DNA of 64,000 nt from Cynocephalus volans (GCF_027409185.1 NC_084463.1:156228369-156292368); one strand, 5' to 3'; shown: positions 20,772 through 32,875, numbered from the stretch's first letter. Notes: generated by a model not told the origin, from the sequence alone. Made by a program: numbers and translations.

Positions 20772-23700
20772 ATGGATACCCCGCTAAGGCGCAGCCGGCG
20801 GCTGGAAGGCCTAAAGCCTGAATCCCCCGAGCTCCCCACCTCGGTTTCGCGGGCGAGACGGACCCCTGTGGAGTTCGAGTCGAACCCAGAAGAAACGAGG
20901 GAGCCGGTGTCTCTTCAGAATGTGCGGCAACCTGGTCCGGGGTCCCCCCGACATCAAACGGAGACAAGCCCGGGGTCACCCAGTCTGCGGCAGGAAGCAG
21001 GCTCGGGGTCCCCTCGAAGGCAGCTAGAGCCGGACCGAGGGTCCCCCCAGCGTCATCGAGATCCAAGCCTGGAGTCGCCTCGAAAACTGCCGGAGACGAG
21101 TCCTGAATCCCCCCGACGTCAGCCAGAGCCAGGTGGGGAGCCACCGCAGTTCTCCCAGGGCCAGGGAGAACTGGACTCGGAGTTGGCCCAGAGTAAGGAG
21201 CTGACACCGGGGTCCCCACAACATCAGCTGCAGCCGGGTCCAGGATCACCAGAGCCTTATCCCGGTCAGCAAGCGCCGGGTCCGGAGCCTTCGCGGCCAC
21301 TGCAGGAGCTGACACCCCATGTACCCGGCTCCCCCCGGGGACAGCAGGAGCCGAGCAAGCCACCTAGGGGCAGGGAGATGGTGACAGCCGGCCTTGGGAC
21401 AAAGAAGAGTAAAGGTTCTTCAGCCCAGGCCCCAGCGTCCAAGAAGTTGAAGGAGGAGGAAGAGGAGGTTCCTGTAATCCCGAAGGGGAGGCCCAAGTCG
21501 GGACGGGTGTGGAAGGACCGCTCCAAAAAAAGGTGAATTGCTGTTTGGGATCTTTGAGGAAGCAGCTGCGGTGGGTGGGGAGAGCCCAGAGACAGGTGGA
21601 GAAAGCACCTGCTGCAGAGAGGGAGGCAGCCACGGCTGGAAAGGTGTTCGAGGTAGGGAAGGCCTGGCTGCAGCGCTAACTTCATGCTCATGCCAAGTGC
21701 CACCTTCTCCACAGTGCTTCTTGGGCGCTCTGTCTCCCTTCTTTGAGGAGTAACATTTATTGAGAACCTATTTGTGTGTGTCTATTAATCCTCCCACCAC
21801 TCTTTGGGGTGGAAACGATTCTCATTTCCATCTGGGAGAGTGCTGAGACTTAGAGAGGCTGGAATTGCACTGCTTCAGTACCTTAGCCACATGTGGCTAT
21901 TTAAGTTTAAATTAAGTAAAATTTAAAACTGATTTTCTCCATCAACACCAACCACATTTCAAATGCTCAGCAGCCACCTGTGACTAGTGGCTACCTTACT
22001 GGACACTTATAGGGTCGTTATAGAGCATTTCCACCATTACAGAAAGTTTTGTTTGACAGCACTGCTCTAGAAAGATGCAACATCGTGTCCTGTAGCTCTT
22101 TGTGTCTTCAGACTCCTACCACCTTTCTTGACCTTCAGAAGTCAAGAAGTTGGTGGGGGGAGCAGAAAGGTCACTGTGAGGATCTGCTGAGACTTGAGGG
22201 GCAGGCCTGTGGGACACCCAATTAGGCTTTGAATAGTTAAGGCGAAAGACCTAAGTTCAGTATGTGGAGGCCACCAGGATGCTTGTTTTCATTTTGTTTT
22301 TCCTTTTTATTATGGAAATTTTCAAGCATACCAAAAAGGAGAGACCAGGGTGTCCTGAATCCCCGTGTCCGCATCACCAGCCTTGACAGTTCTCTGCATT
22401 TTACTAGTCTAGCTTCATCTTTGATCCTCGACATTTTTTCTCTTTTTTTTTTTTCCCCGGAATGTTTTAGAGCATATCGTAGATCCCACCCATAAATCCT
22501 TGCAGTGTGAGTTCTTACAGAGATCATCCTGTTTCTCCTATGACTCTAAAGTCATTATCACTTTTAAATTAATCCAGACTTCTCAGATGTCCCTTAATGT
22601 CCATGCCACCTTCACATCTCCCCAGCTGATGGGGAGGGATTCTGAACCATTACAGAGCACTCCAGCCATTCACACTGTTCTGAAATGGAACGGGCCACCT
22701 CCATAGGGAGTGAACGCCCCATCTCCAAAGGCATTCACACCTAGGCTGACTGTGCTTGGCAGAAGCGGCAGAACTTTACAGCAGAGGCTGTGTGGCCTGG
22801 ATTCTGCAGTCACAGACAGGGGTTCAAGTCCTGACTGCTGCTCAAGGACAAGGTGACCTTGGGCAGTTATTTAACTTCTCTGTGCCTTGGTTTGCTCCTC
22901 TGAAAAATGGAGCAAACAGGAGTCCCCACCTCAGAGGCGCATAACCAGGGCTTGAGAAACGGCAGTCAGCACAATCAGGGTCCTGTCCTGCCCCAAGTTT
23001 CTGCAAACCTGGAGGGCTGACTGCCAGGCAGACAGCGTTCCAGAGAAGGTCCAGGGCCTGGAGCTGAGAGGAGAAAGGGCAAGGCTAGCATCTCACAGAG
23101 CCCGCTCTCCCCGGTCCAGGTTCTCTCAGATGGTTCAGGACAAGCCCCTGCGCACATCCTGGCAGCGGAAAATGAAGGAACGGCAGGAGAGAAAGCTGGC
23201 TAAGGACTTTGCCCGGCACCTGGAGGAGGAGAAGGAGAGGCGCCGGCAGGTGAGGGGCCAGCCAGGCATAGGCTGGCGCTCAGGGGGGCTAAGCTGGTGG
23301 GGGGCTGACCTGATCAAGAGAGATTTTGAGCCAGAGGGTCCCGGGGAGGAAGGCAGCCTGGCCAGCAGCAGAAGTGCCATCTGGGACTGCAGGGTAGGGA
23401 AGCCCACAGGACCATCCACTTTAGCCCTGGCTATAGGAGACTCAAGGATGGGGAGGGGGCCCAGGAAGAAGCCCTGGTAGCCCTCTCTGGTGGTAGAAGT
23501 ATTCTCTGGTGGTAGGAGCATCCAGGAGATGAGATCAGGGTCCCTGCCCTGGGGCCTGCTCAGGTGGGAAAGGCTTACAGATTGAAAAGCGCTCACCCCA
23601 GTATTGTTGCTGTCATTTTCCAAGAAGTTCTGCCACTGACCGGCAACATGGATGCTCCACTTCTTTCCCCTGTCACCCATCCCAGAGCCAGAAATGCCCC

Positions 23701-25303
23701 ACTAAAGGTTCATACCCAACATCTTCAGTCTCCAAGAAGCCCTTATAAGGGTCACAGCTTCACCCACATCATCTAGGGACTCTCTTCAACGGGAGGGAAG
23801 CGGGAGCCAGCAGGCAGCATGCAGAAAGCCAGGTGGTGGCTGTAGTCCATCACTCTGTCCCCCAGGATCAGACTGATCAGTGGAATGTTACCGAACTGGT
23901 GACCCCAGGGGTGGCGACTGAACCTGAGATAAACGACTCATCCAAGGCCTGCGGTCCCAGACTGGCCACTGAGAAACGGGGGTGGGCCAGTCACATGGTC
24001 ATCCATCCCCTGCTTTGAGTCACCCACCCCAGCTCAGCCTATGGCTGAAGCCCTAGGAACAGCATGGCTGCCACTGTATGCTGAGCCCTTACCTAACTTC
24101 CTGTGTGGCCCTGGCTCCCTCTTGGGCAACCCAGTCCACCGAAGATGTGCTCCTGCCCAGCCCCCAGCCCAGACCTTCCCCTGATCACAGAAGCCCAAGT
24201 CTCATTCTCCTTTCCCCTCAGGGCCCAGGCCACCCCTGCTACCTTGAGTTGCCAGAGCCAAGCGAGGCCCCAACCATGTGGCAGCCGTGAAGCCAACATT
24301 CCTGTCAGCATAGCCAGAAAGCATCAGGCTTCCCATTCCCAAGCCAGACCCCATCTAGATTCTAAGTGTCCCCAGTGAGTTGGGTACAGTTCCAAGCCCT
24401 GCACGTGTATGCACTCATTTATTTCTCAAAACACTTGCTCATCTTCACTTTAAAGATGGGGAAGTTGAGGCACAGAGAACAAGCCAAGGTTGCCTGTTTA
24501 GGAAGTAGCAGAGTCAAAATTGAAACCCAGGCCAGATACCTCAGAGCCTCTTCTTTGCAGCTCAGCCCCTTCCCAGCCCCACACCTGTCCTAGCGCCAGG
24601 TGCCCACCCTCCTGTCTAAGCCCCTGTCCTCAGCTGCCTGTCCAGGTACCTACCTTCTAATGTGGAGTCAGAAACTTCCCACCACAGTGGGCCTTGGCAC
24701 TGGGCCCATGGACTCAAGGATTGCTCCTCACTGGCCCTCCCCAGAGCTTCCCAGGCCCTTAACCCACACACCATCAGTAATGACCTGGAGCCCAGAGAGG
24801 AGGGCTCCCTCCTTCCTGGGACCTCTGCCAGCTCTCTCTTCTGGGGCCTGAGAGACTAGGAATGCCTCAGCTCCCAGATTCAAATTCCCATCCCTTGTGT
24901 GTCCCAGGAGAAGAAACAGCGCCGGGCGGAGAACCTCAAACGCCGCTTGGAGAATGAGCGGAAGGCAGAGATTGTCCAAGTGGTGAGTGTCTCAGCTTCC
25001 CCCTGCCCTACTTAGGGGTTGCAAAGCAAGGCCAGCCTGGACATTGCATTCTAGATGCCTCGGCCCCCCTGCCTCATGCACCATTCTCACACTGCGATCC
25101 CAGGCCCCTGCAGGTGGCCTTCCTTTCCCCAGGGAGGGACAGGTTTCAGCCTCACTAATGCACTCCCCTCATACAACCCCCAGATCCGAAACCCTGCCAA
25201 GCTCAAGCGGGCAAAGAAGAAGCAGTTGCGCTCCATTGAGAAGCGGGACACCCTGGCACTGCTGCAGAAGCAGCCACCCCAGCGGCCAGCAGCTAAAATC
25301 TGA
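20772..25303 (+). CDS. CCDC86: CCDC86 (cyclon), coiled-coil nucleolar protein, complete, four exons
   Basis: Coding exons are 20772-21532, 23120-23249, 24908-24982 and 25184-25303 (stop TGA 25301-25303). All introns are GT-AG and phases match (2, 0, 0), giving 361 residues against 360 in human. The N-terminus [20 protein letters not shown] is nearly identical to human. Residues about 40-200 are Pro/Ser/Glu-rich, with a degenerate repeat of the type SPRRQ-EP-GSPQRH. From about residue 236 a Lys/Arg-rich basic region leads into a highly charged helical coiled coil ([19 protein letters not shown], then [19 protein letters not shown]). The protein ends [10 protein letters not shown]. Family knowledge: a nuclear/nucleolar and perichromosomal protein (Cgr1-like C-terminus) linked to rRNA processing and to cytokine-induced T-cell death. 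The start follows from homology and from the promoter directly upstream. It is convergent with PTGDR2. Confidence 0.97.
21533..24907 (+). other. CCDC86 introns 1 and 2: repeat content
   Basis: Intron 1 (21533-23119) has a MIR-type fragment at about 21745-21880. At 22270-22500 it has a LINE-like segment with TTTTTATTATGGAAATTTTCAAGCATACC, and at 22785-22960 a plus-strand MIR. Intron 2 (23250-24907) has a minus-strand MIR at about 24385-24570. No nested gene is supported. Confidence 0.5.
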
Positions 25304-25830
25304 GCTCAGGACAGCCTGGAGGCCTTCCATGGCCAACAGCCATCTCAGAACACGGCACTTCTCGGCCACAAGTCAGGTGCCTCTGCTGGAGCCAGCACTC
25401 CCACTCTATGGCTCCAAAACAGGGACCCCACCCCAGATGTAGCCCCTGGGCCTTTGAAGGCTCTCAGACAGATCTCTGTGGGACAAACACCTAGGGGGCT
25501 GGGACCTGGCAGACACAGGGAGGGAGGAGATTCAGCTCTCCCTCTCTCCTTTCCCTTCCTCCAAGTGCCTTCAGATCATGAACAGTAAGTTCTCTGGTTC
25601 CTCAGTGAGCTGATAACTGGAGGGTGACTTCCCCAAATGTGTGTGTCCTGTCTCAGGGTCCTGGGTCCAACCCAGGCCTGGAGGCTGGCAGTCAGGAATC
25701 CCAAAGGCTGCCATGGGTACCTCCGCACCCCGCTGACCCCATCACCCAGCAAACTGAATCCGGCTCCTTCCTGCTTTTCAACACTGAAAGATTAAAATGG
25801 GGAAGTTGCAGGGAGCAGGGTTTCTCTCTA
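25304..25830 (+). terminator. CCDC86: CCDC86 3' UTR with poly(A) signal at 25791
   Basis: About 490 bp after the stop, ATTAAA at 25791-25796 is the first canonical-type signal, followed by a GT-rich stretch. The exact cleavage site is not determined. Confidence 0.55.
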
Positions 25831-25904
25831 GCACCCCCTTTCCCATACTGGGCTCAGCAGAAGCCCCAGAGATCTGACTAACTCACGCCCATCCAGTCTA
25901 TAGC

Positions 25905-27310
25905 AAAAACATTTATTGAATGCCTATTGTGTACAGGCACAGTTCTAGGCACCAGGGAATACAGACAACAGACAAAAGTCCCTGCCCTCAAGGACCTTTC
26001 ATTGTGATGGAAAAAACAATAAACAAGTAAACTACATCATATATCAGATGAGGAAGTGTGCTATGAATGAAGCAAAGTAGGGAAGGGAGAGAGTGTGGGG
26101 CGATGTGTTGGGACTGGGATCTCTTCAGTCAGCTGCACATCTCACTGCCAAGTTTACTGAGCACCTGCTGAGGGCTGGGCCCTCCTGGCACTGGGAATGA
26201 ACAGTGAGCTAGCCAGCCCAGCCTTCAGTGGCACAAGGAGCACTGGACCAAGATCTCCACAGAGTTTCATCTGCCAAACAAAGGTTTACTGACTCCAATT
26301 CTGTCCATCTCTGGGATGCAGAGCTTAAAATAGAGCAGTCTCTGCCCTAAGTCCATGGTGGGTTGAGGAAATAGACTTCGTACAATGGAAGTGCAGTGAC
26401 AGAGATACAAGTTAGCCTTCTTGTCTACAAATTGGAAGTGATAGCTGCCCAGTACCCACTGGTGTGGTGGGGAGGTAGGTGCTGCAAAGATCTCGGGATT
26501 ACCTGTGCTCCAGAGGGCATCCCACACAGCAGACTTGCACAGGGCTTGGAATAAGTAGGAAGTGTCATGTGCTGTGGTCTCAGGGGCTGCAAGTATTCAA
26601 ATTTACTACGGATTGAGACCTTCAGTAATGATGCCTATTAGACGGATTAACCCAGGTTTCCCAAACACTTGACCACAGCACCCCCTGCTTTTTCCTTCTT
26701 ATAAAAACTTTGGGCAATGCTGAGTCCCAAGGATAGAGGTGGGGGCTCCGAGACCAAGGTGCTAAGTACCTTGGGTAGGTCAGAGGATGTTCCTTCACTT
26801 CCCAGATGACAGTGGAGCGTGTGCCGCTTAAGGTTAGAGATCAGACCCTGTGGTCACCAGCCCTGACACATTGGGCAAGGTACTTGACCTCCCTGAGCCT
26901 GAGTTTGCTCATCCGTAAAGACAGGCTAATAGAAGCTGCCCCTTAAGATTGTGGAATAAAGCGTCTGGCTCAATAAACGTTGGCTAAACTGAAGAGGTGA
27001 GCCTGGAACAGTGCCCCTTAACTTCCTCTCCAAAAATACATCATTGTTTAATGTAAAACTCCCCCTCCCCCCATCATCTGGTAAGATTGAGCTCCACGGA
27101 GATGGCCCGGTGTGCCCTTGGGACTCCACTCCCTAATTTGAGAAGTCTAGTCTGATTGCAACCCTGTGTTCCCCCCAAGTGTGGTCTGCGAACCCCAGAG
27201 CTTGCTGCAAATGCAGAATCCACACACAGGCACGCACACCCCACCCCGCCCCGGATCAGACTGCACCCTAACGAGACCCCTAGGCACATCAAAGTCCGGG
27301 AAGCGCTGCT
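25905..27310. other. repeats between the convergent CCDC86 and PTGDR2 ends
   Basis: 25905-26080 is the same ancient repeat type as 12005-12180. About 26830-26985 is a MIR (GGTCACCAGCCCTGACACATTGGGCAAGG .. CTCATCCGTAAAGACAGG). 27160-27310 is a MER5A-like element (GTGTGGTCTGCGAACCCCAGAGC .. AAAGTCCGGGAAGCGCTGCT). Part of this stretch is probably PTGDR2 3' UTR, since its human mRNA has a long 3' UTR. A minus-strand AATAAA lies at about 25911-25917 and a minus-strand ATTAAA at 27310-27315; I cannot choose between them. Confidence 0.5.
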
Positions 27311-27353
27311 TTAATTCACTTTGTTTCTGCCCCGCCCCCCGGGCCCGCGCCGT

Positions 27354-28568
27354 CTAATCCGAGGCGGTGCTCAGCGCCGGCTTCAGCGGGCCCCTTTCGT
27401 CCTGGGATCGGGCCCGGCCCCTCTGCGGGGACACCGCCCGGCCGCCCCGCAGCCAGCCGAGAAGGCGCGCGGGGCGGAGCGGGGGCGGGCGGCGACCGGC
27501 GAGCGAGGAGGAGGAGGCGGCGGTGGCCGTGGAGGAGGCGCGGCGGCGGCGGCGGCCGCCCGGGCCCCCCAGCTCGCTGTCGTCCAGCAGCACGCTCTCG
27601 AGCACGGTGCGCAGCGAGCGCCGCAGCTTGCGCAGCACGTCGGGGCAGGTGAGCACGTAGAGCAGCGGGTTGACCACGCTGTTGAAGAAGGCCAGGCTGC
27701 TGACGAACGGCAGCCCGCGCCACACGAGCGGCCGCAGCGCCGCGTCGTCGTGCGCGCGCGCCTCCAGCAGGCTGAAGACGTGGTAGGGCCCCCAGCAGAG
27801 CGCGAAGGCCGCCACGACGGCCGCCACCAGGCGCACGAAGCGGCCGGGCCGCCGACGGCCGCGGTGGCGCAGCTGCAGGCTCACGGCCGCGTGGCTCGAG
27901 GCAATGATCGCCAGCGGCACCGCGAAGGCCAGCAGGAACTTGCTGACGGCCAGGGCCGCCTGGCGCGAGTGGCACGTGGCGTCGTGGTCCGGCCCCGGGC
28001 TCAGGAGCAGCACGTTGTAGTAGCACATGATGCGCCCGTCCAGCCGCGGGATGGTGTCCCGGAACACGAAATAGGGCACGGTGTTGAGCACCGCCAGGGC
28101 CCACAGCAGCAGGCACACTCTGTGGGCCGCGGCCACTGTGCGGTGATTCTGCGCCCACACCGGCCGCAGCACCTGCAGGCAGCGGTCCAGGCTGATGGCG
28201 CTGAGCAGGAAGCCGCTGGCGAACATGTTGAGGAAAAAGACGGACGAGTGCAGCTTGCAGAAGGTGGTGCCCAGCTCCCACGAGTGGCCCACAGCCAGGA
28301 AGTAGGTGAAGAAGGGCAGGGAGGCGGTGGCCAGCAGGTCGGACAGCGCCAGGTGCAGCACCCAGGTGGTGACCACCGTCTGGCGCATGCGGCAACCCAC
28401 CACGAAGAGGATGATTCCGTTCTCCACCAGGCCCAGCAGCGAGGCCAGCCCGTGCAGCAGCACCGACACGTGGTCCATGTAGCGGATGCTGGAGTTGCTG
28501 TGGCTCTGGAGGCGACTCATCTGCTCCAGGATGGGGCAGAGCGGCTTCAGCGTGGCGTTGGCCAGCAT
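27354..28568 (-). CDS. PTGDR2: PTGDR2 (CRTH2/DP2), prostaglandin D2 receptor 2, class A GPCR
   Basis: The single coding exon encodes 404 residues (human 395) and ends in TAG at 27354-27356. The start MLANATLKPLCPILEQM aligns with human MSANATLKPLCP. The open frame continues 124 codons upstream, but a splice acceptor (TTTCCCCCACCCCAG, exon from 28577) lies just before this ATG. Seven TM helices are evident. N-glycosylation sequons occur at NAT and NSS in the N-terminus. The TM3 end has DRCLQV in place of DRY, as in human CRTH2. TM6 has FALCWGPYH and TM7 has NPLLY. The extracellular Cys pair (TFCKL and ATCHS) is present. The C-tail is longer and more Arg/Ser/Pro-rich than human (RRRRR and SSSS stretches) and keeps the DDSELGG and ARLLGWL motifs. 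It couples PGD2 to Gi and drives Th2 cell, eosinophil and basophil chemotaxis. Confidence 0.97.
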   Translation of the reverse strand: MLANATLKPLCPILEQMSRLQSHSNSSIRYMDHVSVLLHGLASLLGLVENGIILFVVGCRMRQTVVTTWVLHLALSDLLATASLPFFTYFLAVGHSWELGTTFCKLHSSVFFLNMFASGFLLSAISLDRCLQVLRPVWAQNHRTVAAAHRVCLLLWALAVLNTVPYFVFRDTIPRLDGRIMCYYNVLLLSPGPDHDATCHSRQAALAVSKFLLAFAVPLAIIASSHAAVSLQLRHRGRRRPGRFVRLVAAVVAAFALCWGPYHVFSLLEARAHDDAALRPLVWRGLPFVSSLAFFNSVVNPLLYVLTCPDVLRKLRRSLRTVLESVLLDDSELGGPGGRRRRRASSTATAASSSSLAGRRPPPLRPARLLGWLRGGRAVSPQRGRARSQDERGPLKPALSTASD

Positions 28569-28577
28569 CGTGGGGCT
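28569..28577 (-). other. PTGDR2: PTGDR2 5' UTR junction: splice acceptor before the start codon
   Basis: On the minus strand CCCCCACCCCAG is followed by AGCCCCACG and then ATG, so only nine 5' UTR bases are in the coding exon. The non-coding first exon must lie at higher coordinates; I could not place it. Confidence 0.7.
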
Positions 28578-28769
28578 CTGGGGTGGGGGAAAGGAGGCGC
28601 TGAGGTTGGCAGTGCAGAGGCGACCGGGAACCACGAGAGAGGCCCGGAGTGGGCACCTCGCCGGGAGATGCGCAGGTGACCGACCCATGTGATAGCAGAG
28701 GCCGCTGGGGATCAGTGAGGTTGAGCAGAGGAGTGAAGCGGGGGGACAACATCCCAGCTCCACCGCCTG

Positions 28770-28940
28770 CTCACATGCAACATTGGGTACGTCATTTAAC
28801 CTTCCTGAGCCTGTTTCCTCCTCTGTAACATGGGTGTCATTCCTAACAGTACCTAGCTCATAAGGTTCTTGCAAAAAGCATTTAGAACAGAGCCTGTCAC
28901 ACAGCAAGTACTGTGTCAATGTCATTGTAATTATTATCAA
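28770..28940 (+). repeat. MIR remnant in PTGDR2 intron/5' flank
   Basis: GTACGTCATTTAACCTTCCTGAGCCTGTTTCC, CCTCTGTAACATGGG and TAGCTCATAAGGTTCTTGC follow the MIR core. The in-frame extension of the PTGDR2 frame runs through this repeat, which supports it being non-coding. Confidence 0.7.
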
Positions 28941-29624
28941 GCAAATGATCTAAGATCCTGTGGAGAAATAAGAACAAGGTCAGGCCATGCAGGACTCCTT
29001 TTCCTAATCCCCAGAGCACTGGGGCTTAAACATGACCCCACAGATAGGACCGGAGGGTTCAGCTGACCTGGGAGGTGGGGGTGTGAATGAGTGGAGTCTA
29101 CGCCCCGTCCCTTCCCACACATAGCACCCCCAGACCTTGCCTCTCTGCAGATCTCCAGGTGGCCCTTCTCTCCACAGTGGTGGCTGGTTGGGTATGTTGA
29201 CCCAAAACAGTGGCCCCTCCTCTAATAGTTGAAAAGGAAGTAAGATAAGAGCAGGGCAAGAGCTGGGTGGGAAGAACTACCAGACGGGGCCTCTGGAGGG
29301 GACCCAGTGGGACCAAAAGATCTCCTTCCTGCCCAGGAGAGAGCCAACTCTGCCTGGCCAGGGCACTCACCCTGTTCACCCAATTGCTCGCTCACTCATG
29401 CACTCGTCCGGCAGCTACTTGTTGAGAACCTACTCAGGTGAGCATTGGAGAGCCAGGCCCTGACAGACACAGATGCCCCGGACGTGCATGCTGACAGCCT
29501 CATCGAAAACCCGAGGGACCCTCTGATGAAGCTGGTGAGATCAGTGAGGGCTGAGGAAATGGGGGTGGGAGGCTCCCAGCAGGAGGTGGGGACAGATAGC
29601 AGGAGATGGGAATGCAGGTTGTCC

Positions 29625-30650
29625 TGGGCACCCACAACACACAGGTCCTGTGGTCAGTCCTTTACACAGGAGCTCTTTTTCTCATGGCTCTGGAAGAGAG
29701 TTTGTGTTAGTATTTCTCTCCATCCCGTTTTACAGATGAGGAAGCTGAGACTCAAGTGTTGAAAGAACACCCAGAGCTACGCAAACAACACAAGAGCAAC
29801 AGTTTAGCACTTAACCTGCACTCTTTCCTCTACCCCTGCTCTAAGCAAGAGATGATGGAGAAGGGAAGAAAGGGGGGCAGGGGAGGCAGTGGCCTTCAGT
29901 ACTTGTCTTTCTAGGGGAGACACTGTTGGCCAGGATGAGAAAATCCACTCCTTCCCTGGGACCACGGTCCTTTGTAGGGTGGGGACCTGAGAGATCAAAC
30001 TAGAATTTCTGTGGTAGATGAGCCTTTGGAGTTGGGGATCTGCAGGTAGGTGGGAGGGGAGCAGCTCGGCCTGTGCTCCTGAGAACAGTCATACTTCCCA
30101 AGCTTTAGAGTTTGCAGAGCAGTTACACTCAACGGAACCCTATGAAACCCCATTTTTCAGAAGAAGAAACTGAGGTTCAGAGAAGCACAGCAACTTACAC
30201 AACATTTCTCAGCTGCAGTAGTGGGACTGGGGTGCCACTCCCAGCAGACAGACAAGTGCCATCCCCTCTCTGCCCTGAAATATTCTCTTTAGTCCAGCTG
30301 CTGTTTGTCCCCAAGTCCCATGGGATGCTCAGAGAGCACAGTCCTGCTGCACCTTTGGAAACCATCTAGGTTGGTCCCCCTGGCTGCATAGAGACAGCTC
30401 CCAACCTCCTGGGACTCTCAGGGAGCCCAGCGGCTAGGGTCCTGCTTTGATAGGGGGCTGGGGGCAGAGAGTGAAAGCTTTGGGAGTCTGAGACCTGGAC
30501 TCACATCCCAGCTCCTCAGCTCCCTAACTGGGTGAACTTGGGCTGGTCACCCTAAATCTGCTGGTGGAATCTTCCTACTCAGATCGTTTGTGGATATTGA
30601 AAGAGATCATGAAATGGTTTACCACTGTGCCTGACATCTAGTGGATGCCT
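29625..30650. repeat. cluster of three MIR remnants
   Basis: About 29640-29800 (minus; CCGTTTTACAGATGAGGAAGCTGAGACTC), about 30095-30240 (minus; CCATTTTTCAGAAGAAGAAACTGAGGTTCAG) and about 30460-30650 (plus; CTGAGACCTGGACTCACATCCC .. CTGGGTGAACTTGGG). Confidence 0.6.
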
Positions 30651-30659
30651 AAGAAAATT

Positions 30660-32680
30660 TAGTCCTTCCCTCCTCTTAGCATCAAGTCCCCTCCAATCTT
30701 TGGCAAACTCAACCCTCTGCCATCCTACCTGGTAACAGCCCTCTCTCCTGGTAGAACTGTGCCTTCTCTCACGGGCCCAGAGAGGGCACGAAAGCTTCCC
30801 AGTCCCTGGGCCACCACCTTCTTACCTGGGCACAGAGGGACAGGATTCCAGCCCTTGTGGCAGTCAGCTCCCAGCACGGCTAGACTAGAGGTGGCAGGCA
30901 GCGAGGCAGGGGAGTGAGACAGAGGGAGGAAATAGCCAGCAGCCTCGGAGCGTGTGCTTGTGTGTTTAAGGGTGTGGTGGGGGGAGGCGGGGACAGCCAG
31001 AGAGTGAGTTGTCACACCGATGTTCAAATATCATCAGTCTCCATCAAGGCTAGCAGCCCCTGCTCCCTGCCTCCCTTCATGAAAGAGACTCTGCAGAAGC
31101 CCAGAGGATAGTACATATACACATGGGGAAATCGAAGTGTGCAAGAAAGCATGAGCCCAAGCGTGCCCAGGGGTTTGCTTCTGAGAGTGACCGGTGTGTA
31201 GAAGTGCACAAGGAAGAGGATATCTTATCCATCTGTCCACTGTCCCTGGGCTGCCCTCTCCTGACACCATAATTCTCAGAGATGAACCCCTGCCCCTCCG
31301 GCTCTTCAGAGGTACCCGAAGCTTAATGCAGAGCCTGGCGCTTAATGCTCTCTTACTGAGACTACTCTCATGAGTGGAGAATGAATAAAATGTTATGACC
31401 ATGTGATGGGAACAATATATCTAATCGTAGCCCAAGACGGAAGACCATTAAGAGTCTTCCTTGATTATCCAAATCATTAGCCACAGGAAAATGTCCCCTT
31501 TCTTCCAAGGCAGGGAGGGCTTGCACTTCTCAAGACAAATGCCTGCAGCCCTCCCTTAGAAAATAGGTGGATCCCACCTGGGGGAAAGTATCCTCTTCCC
31601 ACCCATCCCCCACACCCAACCTGCTGACCCACAGACAAGACCATGTGGGCAGTGTAGTGCAGTGGTTAAGCCCAGGAACTCTGGGGCCACACTGCAAGTG
31701 TTTGGATCCAGCACTGCCACACTATCTAGCCAGATGATTTGGGCAAATAACTTCATGGAATAAAATATGAATTTTAAAAGGTACTCTGCCCAGTTCCAAC
31801 CCAAAAGTTCAGAGTTTGGTGCCCAGACTGCTCTTTGGGCTAAAAAAAAAAAGAGTCACCTCTTTTCCTCTATAGACACATCATGGCACTAGGGCATCAG
31901 GCTTAGGATAGGGCACATCCCTCCCTCTAGCTCTAAGCCCTCCCTTGCCCCCTCCACCGGGTACCCTTGTGCAGTGAACTTCCTGCACCAACCTCTCACA
32001 GCAGCCCTGCTAAGATTCTTCTTTTCCTGCTAAAATCCTTATTCCTCGGACCCTTCTCAACCCTTGTTTCCAATTCTGTAATCACTGTTGTGGCTTATGT
32101 CCCAAGCCCTTCGTGAGGATGACTTATTACTGGACAAAGTTACTAAGCTTTACTAAAGTTACCAAAACAAACACAAGTACTCCAGATGAGCAGATCCCTG
32201 AGGCACTTTCTGAAGAAGGAAGCAGTGCTATTTGGTCTCCTGGAGCTCCTCGGCTGCACTCCCACAGCAGGAGCTGGCCTCCTTGCACGTACTCTGAGAG
32301 CCACCTCTCCCACGGCCTCCACACCAGAGGACACCAGGGATGGGAAGTCAGTGGGCAGGATGCTGGCTTCTGCCTCCTCCGCCAGGGTTTCAGGAACCGA
32401 GAGCCAACAGTGGGCACATGGAGAGGAAGAGTCTCATGAGTAGTCAAAAACACTGGGGACCCTGCGTGGGGGCTTGCTGGCTGGGTGCAGAGGACCAGGA
32501 AACACCTGCTCAGCCTAAGTCTAGAAGGAGAAAAGCCCATCAGAACTTTTGCGGAGGCCTCCAAAGTGCCAGGCTGTGCTGGGGGCAGGAGGACACCAAG
32601 ACTGTCAGATGGGCCCTCCCAGAGCTCAGAGTCCAGAGGGTGACCGGAGCCTTTGGCAAGGGCTTAAAATGATATAGACC
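30660..32680. other. intergenic sequence, little recognised
   Basis: A MIR fragment lies at about 31655-31790 (GTGCAGTGGTTAAGCCCAGG .. GATTTGGGCAAATAACTTCATGG). Otherwise I see no exon structure. The possible 5' non-coding exon of PTGDR2 may be somewhere in 28.6-32 kb but I cannot identify it. Confidence 0.35.
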
Positions 32681-32689
32681 AGCGACTTT

Positions 32690-32875
32690 CACCTTGAGCA
32701 TGCATCAGAATCACCTGGAAGGCTTGTAAAAACCCAGATTGCTGGGCCCCATGCCCAGAGTGTCAGATCCAGCCTGTCTGGGCTAGAGCGTGGGAATTTA
32801 CATTTCTACCAAATTCTCCATAGGAAGCCGATTATGCTGGTCCAGGGACCACTCTGAGAACTGAACCCCTGGAAT
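32690..32875 (+). repeat. MER5A-like DNA transposon remnant
   Basis: GCATGCATCAGAATCACCTGGAAGGCTTGTAAAAACCCAG .. GGACCACTCTGAGAACTG is the MER5A consensus order. Confidence 0.7.

Noticed and set aside
20584-21363. 259-codon minus-strand frame
   Set aside because: Antisense shadow of the repetitive CCDC86 exon 1.
27321-28679. 452-codon plus-strand open frame
   Set aside because: It lies exactly antisense to PTGDR2. The His/Gln/Arg-rich text is a product of GC-rich codon bias.
27316-28752. 478-codon minus-strand frame overlapping PTGDR2
   Set aside because: It is a shifted frame of the receptor, low-complexity Ala/Gly/Pro/Arg, with no homology.
28569-28940. 124-codon N-terminal extension of the PTGDR2 frame
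   Set aside because: It crosses a splice acceptor and a MIR repeat. Homology begins only at MLANATL.
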